The notes below the pieces were generated by a model. That model had not been told where the DNA came from. It was given only the letters and a program-made list of their open reading frames with translations, and searched no databases. Below are positions 11,506-23,828 of a DNA stretch of 64,000 nt, piece after piece; positions within the stretch are counted from its first letter, which is position 1; each line of letters starts with the position of its first letter. The DNA is from Macrocystis pyrifera. Lineage: Eukaryota > Sar > Phaeophyceae > Laminariales > Laminariaceae. A program made the position numbers and the translations under genes. The DNA is taken from positions 9,545,691 to 9,609,690 of the forward strand of contig JASSKH010000006.1 of assembly GCA_031763025.1 (NCBI GenBank). The letters are read 5' to 3'.

Positions 11506-12967
11506 AATAATACAGACTTCATTATGACTCCGCCGGGTAGAGCTTGCGTGGTACCTCGCCGGAGAATTATAGACCGTCAAGTAGATTTGAAGAATGGCTG
11601 CGACGCGATGTGGGGGGAGGGTGAGTCGCCCTTGAAGATGGGTAACAAATGAGAGCGGAATCCTTCGCGTAAGAGGACCCGGCACGAGTACGCTGCCTGT
11701 ACGTATCAAAATAATATGCCAAGAGCACGTGGGTGCCTAAAGATAACATGTACAGTAGCAACTGCAGCAGAAATATAGCAGGACCTCTAAGAACGAGCGA
11801 CGAATCACAAGGAAGACGGAGATAAAGCATGATACATCAGCAGGGAAATTGGGCAAATACGAAAAAATTACAATAGGAGCTGAAAGTATCGGGACACTAT
11901 ACCTGATACGAAGTATATAGTCGGCAGTAAATAGGATTCGGTCTCTGCTGCGCAGTAGTGGAGGAAACGTTGCCAAAAGAGCAGCCATATCAATCCTCCT
12001 CTTGTCGACAGCCGTGTTAATCGTCCGTATGGCCGCTGTAACGCCCCTCTCCTAGAAACACACGTATTGCACCCGCGCCACACTGGTTTTAAGCCACACA
12101 CTACTTCCAAGACTACAGCGATATTTTTGAGCAGTAGTGGCACAGCTGAAACAATTAAGACGACCAGGCACCTTGATCCACGATCTCCCATTTCGCTTGT
12201 GCGATACTTCGACGTATTATACTGTGCTTTCCATCCCTCCGGCTGGTCGTCACCCTCGGCCTAGTTCGCTCCGTGGCGTAGTCAGCTCCACGCCGCCTCG
12301 TCCTTCTGCTACCTCGATATGATACATTCAGCTCTGTCGACGGGCCCCCCCCCCATACCACTTCCTACCTTTCACGGGTTCCAACACTTGCCCTTACTCT
12401 CTATAGCAAAGGATGCGTTTTGTTGAGGACTTGATCCCTACTAAACCCAGGGAACACAATTCATCTGCTATGACAATACTCTACTGCCGCCAGCGGTTAG
12501 TACCCCATACAACAAGGTGGCCCTAATTTCAGTATCACAAGGCAGGTGCGAACCAAAAACCAGAGAACCGATACGTAGTTTCGGGTCATTCAAACCTAGC
12601 GTAGACTTCACTTTTTGTCGGCATCTGCTGAGCATTAATAACCGGCCGTCCACACCAGCAATATCTGCAATAATAATACCAGACGATACAACACCGAGCG
12701 TACACGAAACACAATACCAAGGCCACGCTGCTTAGGCACTACACGTACAACACATCAGCTTGCGATCTGCCAACCAACAGGAATACACCTCCTTCCGTGG
12801 AAACGCTACCATAGTCCTGGGCAGTGGGGATAAAGAGATCCCTCAATCTACTCCCACGTTTTTCCAAAACCGGTGCGACTCGCCCAATTTTGTTCAGGTT
12901 TCCCGTTGTCGATAGCATCCTCGATACTGTACGGTTCCTCCCCGGGTATTATACGAACTTGCCTCAC
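11506..12967 (-). other. Probable 3' part of the gene A locus
   Basis: Stretches at 12160-12330 and 12590-12660 align with the gene B locus at 51970-52140 and 52720-52790, so the duplication extends this far. No further exon could be fixed; 3' UTR or undetected exons are possible. Confidence 0.35.
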
Positions 12968-13014
12968 GGACTGCATCTTGGGTCGGCGTCCCTGGTGTAG
13001 ATGTCGGGGCACGA
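12968..13014 (-). CDS. Gene A putative 47-nt microexon (CPDI motif)
   Basis: Between a TAG acceptor and a GTGAGG donor; codes SCPDIYTRDADPRCS plus two bases. Same length, phase and cysteines as the gene B counterpart. Confidence 0.3.
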
Positions 13015-13639
13015 CTAGTGGTTTGGTCGGGAACGGCAAACATAGACGAGGTCGTGAAAGAAAGTACAAAACAGCGTTGTTAGGTAAACCCGATTGAAAT
13101 CAAAGCGTACCAAGAGCAACCGACGGAAGGGCGACACAAGAGGTTTATTTCGGCGACAAGACATGGACCTGGAAAGGAATCGGTGACAGTGTATCACAAC
13201 TACAGCAACGACGCACGTACAGGAGAGATTTACCGCGGTACTCGGGTAGTAGTGGCTTAACGTTCATTGTACCGTCCCGTATTGATTGTAAAGCCGACCT
13301 ACAGTACGATGCAGGTATTTTCATGCATGTCGCACAGCATGAAGGCACTTTTTCGGCCTGGGGCTCGCACAGTAGGCGGTCGACGCACACGGTTGGTTAT
13401 GCACATGCTACGATGGGAGTGCACCCGAAACTTGGCTGATGAGGCTCCTCGCTTGACGAGAGTATGTTTATCACCCTAAGCGTAGCTTTAACACAACCAG
13501 TACGCCCAACCCGATGACGGGATCACATACTAGGTTCTGACCGAACCGTACTGAACAATTTCACGATACTGGGTGGTTGCTCGCTTGAGAAGCCTTATCA
13601 CTCAGAAACTGTTTAGGTTCGAAAATGCTACAACAATTG

Positions 13640-13740
13640 TGGTCCCTCTGTCTGTAGCGTCGGTATGCACCAGCCAACAACGCCGGCACTATGAAGGCAA
13701 CCGACACCATGGCGCACACTGTCACAATGCTGAATCTCAT
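13640..13740 (-). CDS. Gene A putative membrane-anchor exon
   Basis: Starts after TTGTCACAG at ATG (MRFSIVTVCAM), then a hydrophobic helix of about 22 residues, then AYRRYRQRD, a basic tail. Position, phase and motif match gene B. The 3' end is uncertain. Confidence 0.5.
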
Positions 13741-16700
13741 CTGTGACAATCGATCCCACAGGCTCTATAGCGGATAACAGGCAGTACTCAACTGGTACTA
13801 TTGAAGGAACACCTATCGTAGCACCCTTCGTAAAACAAAACGATCGTGATATCCCCGAAAAGGCATAGACATACTACATCCACAGGCATGGGAAATACGT
13901 CCCCGTAAGGTCAATAACGGATCTGGAGAGCTCGAAGGAGTAGGTTCGGAGTTCGCCGACCGTTGCCACCGTTTCTGTCGTGAGCTTTCCTTCGTTCAGT
14001 ACAGCGGACTGCATCTCCAGATAATTAAATACAATGCCTCTTGCGTCTTGTAGAATTCTTCTGCACGAAACCACCACTGTAAATTTAGCACTCACTTCTG
14101 CCAGGTTGTTCTGGAAAATCAGCTCGCCGCCGTCCTGGGGGGGGTGAGAAGGAGCTCCCTTCGTCATTGTAGATGGAGCCCCCAGCGTAGGCCCGGTTGT
14201 TATTGAAGGTGTTGACGCCACCCAACCTGACGGCGATAGAGGGCATGCCGCACACATTTATGGACGGAACCAGATGGCCATGACGTTGAGCGGTGGCATA
14301 TTAGCTGAGATCAAACAGCACAACTGCTGTACAATAACGACCCACGGGCGTGTTGGACACAGCCGTACCAATGATTGTCTCTGATAGGTTTTGACGAGCG
14401 AAACGGCATGTGATCTACTGAAACTGCGGCGAATCTTTAGTGCCCCCAAAAGAAACACTTAATAGGTTTCTAACATTGGCTTAATTAGGAGGGCGAGCTA
14501 CCTTCCCTCTCACGTCTACTTCCTTCACTCGACACTTGATACCTTGGTTCGACTCTTGCTCTTTCTGAAACATGTCAACCATAACCTCGGTCCACTATTT
14601 TTCGTGACCGAGGCAACGCTGTCGGCAACGTCGCCGATGTTAACTCATGCCGACAGTTAGTCGGATACTGTTTCATGAGGCTGGCCTGTCCTGCGACGTT
14701 GGAGCCTCACATCGGGGCGCGCCCTTAAAAGCGATGAACCCAAAACAAAAACACGCTGATCGTTTGGGGTAGGACATTTTTCCGTGATCGGAACGACGTC
14801 TACCACTGCTGCCAATTCTTCCTCACGATAAGGTACCCATTTCTCCGTTGTAGATCGCACCACCGTCCCCGCCATCGCCGGAGCTGGAAGCGATGTTGCT
14901 CTGGAACAAGCTGCCGCCCATCAGATTTAGGGATCCGGTGCTGTAGATGGCTCCTCCTTTGTTCTACGAAGCAATATAGGCAACGTTGGGCAACGTCATT
15001 GACCGGAATGGTAAACGCCGAGATGTGATTAGAAAATAAATACACAACCAGGACGGCCGCATTCGAGTTTGAGGCAAAACGCCGCACCAGGTGGCAAATG
15101 TCCCAATATCAGTAGAGGAGAGTGTACATAAAGGCGGTAACACGAAGGGCACAGAAATCGCACGGCAGCAGGGAACTTACCTCGGAGCAGCTGTTTTCAG
15201 TGAAATTCGCAAAACCGTTGAACGTCATGGAGCCCGTTGGGTGAATGAAAACGGCACCTCCGTCCTGCCATGCGTGTGATAGCGAAAACGGCAGCACCAA
15301 GCGAAACCATCAAAAGGAGCAGACGATGGTGATGAGGTAAACGTTGCCCAACGTATTTTTTCCAACACCCCGTTCGTGTAGATAAAATCAAGCATTTGCC
15401 ACAGCCGCAACGTGCCTTAACACCCATCCTGCGATACGGAAGCGGAACTTCAAGGGAAAATATGTATCCATTAGCCGTGCCTACGAATAATAGAAGGCTC
15501 TAGGTCGGTATTGCACAACGTCATATTAGGTGCAAACGTACGCGTGTAACATCATGTGTTTGCGTCTGTACCAGGTGGCCTTCGCCGTGGCGGACTGATG
15601 CCAGGCGCTGCTCCGCGTATGCCAGCAAAAAAAAAAAAAAAAACATGTGGAGAAGTAGGTCAAGTATCAACATATTTAAAGCGACATTACTGCCAAGGGT
15701 TTGCACGTAAGAGTTGTAACTCGTGATTTACTGAACTGCTGTGTTGTCATTTCCGACAAGATGCCAAACAATGCATAGTATGCTCAACGCACAGCCAACG
15801 ACGTGTTCTCAATAAACAGCTTCGCTTCGAATGAACATTTTCAATGTGATACTTTATATTGCTGCTGTATATCGATGTGGCGACAGTGACATCGACATCC
15901 CCCTGTGACCGATGTATTTTGTACTCGACACGAATGTAGGTGGTTTGCGACTGGCCATCGTCTTCGACGCGCGCGTATCGTGCATGGCTGGGAGACATAT
16001 TATTGCACGAAAACACACGATGGAGAGATCCACGCCCCGGTGGTCTAATTGATAGTGGTTACCCTCGGATACTATTACTTACAGTGCTAGTGTCGAGGGT
16101 CCGCTTTTCCGCGTGGAACATTTAATTGTCAAATGACACCTATTGTTGGGATCCCTCACAATAACGTGGGCAGGCACAATTTGACGCGAGTCGACGAGGG
16201 GAAAAAGCGCTTAGCCCTTCACGCGAAAACAGTGCAAGGCACGTACCACAGTGGGGAGGGGGGACAGGAGCCTATATTGTGACCCCGGATCTGAGTTACG
16301 ACTGGGACGGAGAAGGAGCGAAAAGGGCTTTTAGATAATGAATGGGATGGGAAAAACATAGAAAATACCTGTTCAGAACCACAAGCCATGCGTCACTGCC
16401 ATTTAACCGTGAAACACTGTAGGTAAATTGGTGACGAGTTCGATTTTGCGCTCGTTATCTCCGTCAGGTAGTACGTCGACTGGACCATTCGCTGTCACTA
16501 TCCTCTAGTCCAGGGTGAATAACTACAGCTTTTTTGCTTGTCTTCAATGGAAGCACGTTACTCTTGGGTTGAGAGTTACGTGGACCTAGGCCATATCGCG
16601 CTGGTTTTGTGCAAAACAAAACAATGAGAGCAATATTTGCCTCCGACGGAGCCTTCAGCGAGACCCACCGCAGGCGGATCTAACTAGACCTCCGGAGTCG

Positions 16701-19700
16701 CCTCCAGGGGGCGCCTTTCCGCCAGGCGGAGGGATTATTGGGTCGCTTTGCTCTCCTGGCTTTCACGAAGCCTGCTTGCCGCCTTGGGGCTAGCTATTTG
16801 TCGTGAAATTATGCCGACCCATAGCCCGACCGTTTTCGTTTCTCGTAAATATCGAACATTCACGATAAACTGGAATATAGTACAGGTCGTTACCAGGGTA
16901 AATGGAAAATAAAAAAAATGGAGCGAAAGTCGCCACCATGTCCGAATCGAAAACAGACCATGTGCAAGCAGTTTGATATATTGGTAAAAACAATCTGTAT
17001 GGAACACGTTTTTTGTTTTTTTGTTCACTTCGTTTGGGTATACCGCGCCCCCTGCCTGGAGCTCAACCATAACGGCGGGGTGTCGACATGTGTTTTGTTT
17101 CGTGGAAACCCTTGGTCGCTAGCATTAGCCCTCACCGACGAGTCGTTGTCGGTGAACGACGAAGTGCCTTCAACGGCAATCTCGCCGGCGTTGAAGATGG
17201 CGCCGCCCTCCCCCTCGTCGTATCCCTGTCAAAAATTAGCAGCAGGTTACCACAGCATGCGAAAAATGCGACGCGCTTCATGGCGGTACTCTAATGCAGT
17301 ACAAGATGATACGTCCAAGGGGTTGCTTGGTCATGCCGACGACTCGGCGCAGTGTAAGGTTGCCATGCAACGGTGCAGTATCAATCCGGTTTAGAGGTGT
17401 GGGCGAAGTGACGAAAGGGGGCATACTAGGGGGCCTCCCGTTGACCAATGGAAACCTAGACATCTCTGCTGCCGTTCGGGAATCGTATTCGGCGAAAAAA
17501 CATCCTACTCTCCCGCAGATCACGTATAATGGTGTATATGTATCAGACCTTGCCACGACATCATCCAACAGGGCACATGTGCGTAGAGCGCCAATACCGA
17601 GTCAGGGCCAGCCGCCTTGTTCGCAGAGAAAGGAATCTATCGTCGGCGCCCGTTACCCTCTGCGCACGTAGGGCAGAGTCATAAACAGTGTCGATCATCA
17701 ATACCAACAAACTCATGACGTTTTGGTAAACGCTGTCTTACGGCTTTCCGGGGAAATAACAATACGCGTATGTATGCTATAAACATTTCAACAGGGAAAC
17801 ACTAAATAATTGAGTGGTTTGTCCCCAAAACCTAAGGGTTGAAGCCACGGACTATCTTATCCTCCCCCCATCTACAATTTTTTAGCATCTCTGTAATTTT
17901 TCAATGTTTTTTTAGTGGATCAAACCCCTCTGCCATTTTTTACCCACTGTGTTTGGACCCTCATCTGGTTCGCGGCTTAGAGTAGCGGGTGTCCGAGCTT
18001 GTGGTTTCATGCACGGCAGCTTGTGATTCTCTTTTCATTGGCCGTGCGCGTTTTCTCAAGACAGACCTACACGCCTGCTTTGAGATGCTGTGGTGGTCGC
18101 CAGTGGTCATAATTTGGGGTGCACTTAGTAAGACGTAAAAACAACCCCGCAGCTGAAGGTTCACGCTTCCCTTGCGGACAGCCGCGGTCTCCACAAGCAA
18201 TCACACATCGCGAAGTCAAGAAGTGCACCTGATGTGGCGTGTGATGACGGCGAGTGCATCAAGCACAGGTGATGACGGCGAGTGCATCAAGCACAGGCCG
18301 TAGACAGGTCAGAAATGAACCATGAGATGTTTTCGTTACTACGAAGTTGCGACCCAGTAGGACCAAAGTACTCGAAAGATCGCATAAATATCACTTGACG
18401 CGCGGGAACCTAGTACCATGAACACGCCGCCAATCAAACCGCGGCTTTCACCAGACGTTTGCTTGTCTCCTGGCGGATCGTTTGAACAAGTTACCAGGCG
18501 TGCCCATGTGGTTGCTTAGAAGAATATTTCGCACTTGTGAGAGGTAGGATTTTTTTGGGTCTGACAAAGACGAAACAAAACGTCAAAATGACACTGGAGA
18601 GCTGGAGTAATGTTAGTGTGCATGTTGTTCGTGAAATACTATAATCGCATAGAATTTTCAGGATTGTGGTTTCAACTCTCGTACAGTACGTACCTACTCT
18701 GTATCCGAGCCGTTCATCGTAGAATGTATTGACAGAAAACACTGCGCTAGTCTACTCGACAACAGACTCCTGAGAGGAGGGTTCTGTTGTCGAGCAGGCG
18801 CTGGCAGGAGTTTTGGCCGACATATGAAAACAACTAACGATAAAGAAAATAGACAACAGATTTGCAAACAATATCCGTACTTCAAAAATATGAATTTAGC
18901 GGAGAACGTGCCGCAAAACAATAATCCAGAGCTATCTCGCCCTTTTTGCCCCTGTTAGGCTCAGATAACTTACTCAGTCTCACGGGAAATATATGTTCGT
19001 GTCTCCGATTTGTTTCCGGACGCAACGACACTATTAATAGTACGCGTGTGATATAAGCCGGTTTCCTCGATGATCTAGTTCTGGTACTACAGTAAGCTCC
19101 CGCCCAGGAAATTTATTTTCTGACGCTATGAGCGTTAGTGTCGCAAGCTCGCAACTTCGTGTCCAAGAAAAACCTGTCGAGTAATTTTAGGCTGACTACG
19201 ACTGCTCTACAGAATACCCGATGCCCCCGCATACCCAATCCGGAGCGTTCATGTCGTTTTCGCCCTGAGATTGGTTCTGAAGTGCATACGTCAGATAGCG
19301 CTCGAATTGTACCTCATTGTATGCACCCCGAAAAGCTCCCAAATTCGACCATTGTAGCACCTCGAAGCCTAGATCGTCGGCCTTTGCTGACAACGCGCAG
19401 GCAACCAATCTGAACAACCGCACACTGGTGTGGACGAAACACTAAGCTCCTGTACCTGCTCTCTTCGAAGGCACGAACTACCCTCAGGCCCAGACGCAAC
19501 GTTCTAATATCGGCACAATTTCCACTCCTGATAAAACGTCAAATTCTGTTTGATACAGGGAATCCGGGGATTGGCGGTAGATACAATAACTCTTCGTGGC
19601 CTTACGTTGTCACTAACTCCAGCAATCCTTCCCCGAGGCCCGAAGAGGAGTGGCAATAGGGCTCCAATACAAACTATGTTGGATCAGTACGTACATCGGA

Positions 19701-22700
19701 TCTGTTCTTGGTCGCAGTGAGCTGTCCTTTGAACGTGATGGTCCCGACCCTGGCGTTGTAAATAGCACCACCACGCCCCTTGTTGTTGTCGTCTGTGGTG
19801 ACTGCGCGGTTTTCCGCAAATAGTACGTCGCCTTCGAAAACTAGTTCACCCTGGCAGGAAAGGGACAGCACGTTACCGACAGCGATGGGACGCAATGGCG
19901 CAATAATTCGTGACCTTCCACACGCGAAGCAGTAGCGCGTACAGGCTGGTACAGGCACCTGCACGAGGAGCCAATTATAAATCATGCGTCTTACCTTGTT
20001 GAAGACGGCTCCGCCGTCTCGCGGGATATAATTGTTTCTGAGGCCGCCGGTGTCTCCTACCATGATGGGGGGGAGGTCGGTAGAGATTACGCTGTTGCCG
20101 ATGAAGCTAGCCGAGCCCAAGAAGGTTGCCGACGAGCCTTTCTCCACGTACAACGCACCGCCCTTCGTCTCCTGCCATCCGAAGAGTAATAGGCGGTCGT
20201 GTTAGGTGTTGCCTCTCAACCTCGAACACTGTCCAACCGCGATGTCACCACAAACAACCCCAATCTTCCCCACAATGGTTCGTACATCGCCTATTTATCG
20301 TGCGAAGAGCTTAGATATTTTTCCCGTGGTCCATTCGTGACGAATGCGCCTACCCACGCCACGCGCTCTGAGCATTCGATTTGAATTATTATTGCCATAT
20401 TTTTAAAAGCTCACCATTGCGATTATTGTTCACGACTCAACTGCTAGTAGCATTGGAGGGTTACACAACTGCTTCCGGGGCAACCATAGGCACACATCGT
20501 GGAGGGTAACTGCATTCTACACCGTGACCAGTGGGGCTCCCTAGGATCACGGTGGTTGCTGCGGAGGGCTGAACATTTATTCTGGACCCTTGTGGGCACG
20601 AGGAGGGTGTTAAACAAGAAGGGCACATTGCGAAGTGGCCTGCACGGTATTCCCTCCGGCATCTGCAAGTATGTGGTTCTTGCAATTGGGGCGACCGGCT
20701 GGAATAGGATTTTTTGGTGCTGCAGTGCGTTTCTGGACAGTTTGTCTGGGTGTTTCTGTAGTTCACATGCACATACATTGTGGCAATCGAGTGTCGCACA
20801 AAATCACAACGACATCACAGTGCAGAGCAGCACAAACTGCTAACACAGCCGAACACAATTCACCAAAGCTCTCAACGCCCTACCCAACTAGAGTAGGCTG
20901 CTTGGTCGGTGTACGGTAGTGTACGCACGAGCTACGAGACCTACACCTGCAACACCCCCTCCCCCCCACCCTCAACTAGAGCAGGCTGCTTGGTCGGTGT
21001 ACGGTAGTGTACGCACGAGCTACGCGACCTACAGCTGCAACACCCCTCCCCCCCACCCCCCCCGAGAGCGGAGAACTCCTGGGTCTTGGTCTTGTTTCGG
21101 GGTTGAAGGTGGCGTTCTGTATGTCGTCTTGATTCAAGTCAATCGTCAGCAAAAAAATAATGCTTTCCGTGGAGTAGTTAGGGCCGCCAAGCACAACGTG
21201 TCTTTTGCTTGTGGGGCACTGTTCAAACCCCTCCCGTTCCAGCGGTCTTGCCGCCGTCAAGCAAAAGCAACCGGCTTCTGTCCCCCCTTCCAGGGTCAAG
21301 GGCTCGGCCCACGCTGCGCGCGGGGTGGGATGGTTGTCGGCTCGCCGCCCGTGGAGCCGCACCGGTCAAGCCCGCGGAGTCTCGATTTCTAGCGGCATAT
21401 TTCGCGCGGATGCCTGACATTTCGGCTCGGTTGTAGAGTGAGCAAATACTCAGACCACTGATATACACGTAGTTTGTGCCGACTATTCTGCACTTACTTA
21501 TCGAAAGCCGTTGCCCTTGGGTATTCGTTGACGCTTGTTGGTTCTTCGTTTTTTTCAGCAAACACGCTCATTCCCCGATGGGACCCAATGTCATGTTTTG
21601 CACGAAATTCTACTCAAATCCAATAGAGCTCATTTTTTGCTATTGAATTACAAAAAACAAAACTGCTCACCCTGGTAGGGCCCATCTTATCGAGGATTTA
21701 TTTTATTCATTCTGAATTTCATTTAATTTGCACTTGATTGGCCGAAGAGTGAAATACCATGCAGGCATCCTCAAGGCATATTATAAAATTTAAATTTCGG
21801 TGAACAGCCCTTTGGGATTTTTTTCGTGTGATTTTAGTTTCAATTTGGAATTTGGGAGTTGATCCGCCTTGATTTTGGCATGATCACGGTGGGGCAACGC
21901 CCCCGATGGAGTCTGGGGTGAGTATTGGCCGATTCGGTGACCACGTTCAAGGAAATAAGACGCGAACCTCAACGAGGGGCGACCAGAGCAAATACGCCGG
22001 CCCAAAAACACAGACTATACCACATCGTACCGCCTCAAAACAATCACGGCGGCCGTAAGCCCAGTTTTTCTGCTTGCTCGATCGACCAACAATCACGAAG
22101 AACGAGCAAACGAAAAATAAAAAACTGAGGATACGCTCGAGACCTCGATGGTTAAATCATCATCGTTGCTGTTCCGCGCGTGGCATTTTAGGGCTCGCTC
22201 TGCCCACCCAAGGCACCCTGAGAGCAATAGCTTCCTACTTTGCGCCACCAACAAGAAAAAGAGGCTGGCGGCGGCGCGCACACGACAACGCAAGCTTTCG
22301 CTCTCGTCTGCGCTCGTCGTTGTTTGTCGGCTGATCGTTGTGTGACTTGGTGCGATTTTCGGGTTATTCCGATTTCTTTCTTGTTTGACAATCTTTACAC
22401 CGTTTTCCGATCGGACAGAAACACCGTTTTTTGCGAAATCAAAATATAATTCTTTTTAAACCGTTTTCCGATAGGACACAAACACGTTTTTTTTTTTTTT
22501 TGCGAAATCAAATTAAAAAACGTGTTTGTGTCCTATCGGAAAACGGTGTAGATATTGTCAAACAAAAAAGACAAAATATATTTTGAGAATTTTAATTGGA
22601 TTTCGCAAAAATAAACGTGTTTGTGTCCTATCGGAAAACGGTGTAAAGATTGTCAAATAAAAAAGAATTCGGGATTACCTGGAATTAAAATCCATTGAAA

Positions 22701-23793
22701 TTTTAATTTGATTCCGCAAATAAAAACGTGTTTGTGTCCCATCAGAAAACGGTCTAAAGATTGACAAACAAAAAAGAAATCGGAATAACCTTGAAAATCG
22801 CACTACGTCACGCAACGACCAGCCGACAAACAAACCACGAGCGTAGACTAGAGCGAAGGCTTGCGTTGTCGCGCGTGTGCAGCCGACAGCTTCTTTTCTT
22901 TATGGTGGCGCGACATAGGAACCTACTACTCTTAGGGTGCCTTGGGTGGGCGGAGAAAGCCCTCAAACGCCACGCAGGGAACGCGGTGATTTAGGTATCG
23001 AGGTCTTGCAGGCGTATCCTCAGTTGTTTTTTGCTCGTTTGATCGTTGTTTGCGATTGTTGGCCGATCGAGCAGGCGGAAAAAATGGGCTTGCGGCCGCC
23101 GTGTTGTTTTTTGAGGCGCCAAAGGCGGGGTACGACGTGCAATGGTCTGTGGGCTTGGGCGCGGCGTATTTACTCCGGTCGCCTCTCGTCGAGGTTCGCG
23201 TTTGATCTCCACCAACTTGGTCACCGAAGCGGCTAAGAATCACCCCAGACTCCACCGCTCAAAGCTAATCAACTCCCAAAATCCAAATTGATATGAAACA
23301 AATCACACAAAAAAAGTGCAAAAAGACTTTTCGCTCAAATTACAAAAAAATAATTCGCCTTGAGAATACCTGCTTGATGATTCACTCTTAGGCAATAAAC
23401 AAAGCATAACTAAAATCAAATAGAAAAAAAAAAAAGCCCACGATTAAGATGGGCCCTATTCGTGCCAAGGGCGTTTCCTATGCAGTTCGATTTTTGAGCT
23501 TCAGATTTTGACCCGATGGCATTTTCAGATATGAACTTGGCAAATCGAAAGGGTCTTCCTGTGCGGAAAAAATCAGATTTATTGTGCCTGTAGAGATTCG
23601 AGCAAACGCCGAGACCACAACTGCTGTTATTGTGGTCTGGCGCCGCTAAGAGATGCGCTGGATGCACTGCCCTGCGCGTAGGACCCAAGCGTCCGAGCCC
23701 ACGCTGACTGCCTCTGGTTTCGCGGCGAAGAGACGTGACGAATGCGCGCCAGAGTCAACCTGTCTTGGTATTTTGTGTTTCATTTTGTGACTG

Positions 23794-23828
<35 letters not shown>

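Noticed and set aside
16918-17394. 158-codon plus-strand ORF
   Set aside because: Antisense to gene A exon 4 and its introns; the minus-strand exon has splice sites and a paralogue.
19695-20171. Bacterial (chlamydial) contamination or a recent bacterial transfer, because of Pmp-like motifs
   Set aside because: The motifs are split by GT-AG introns with consistent phases in two paralogues, surrounded by eukaryotic SINEs and MITEs.
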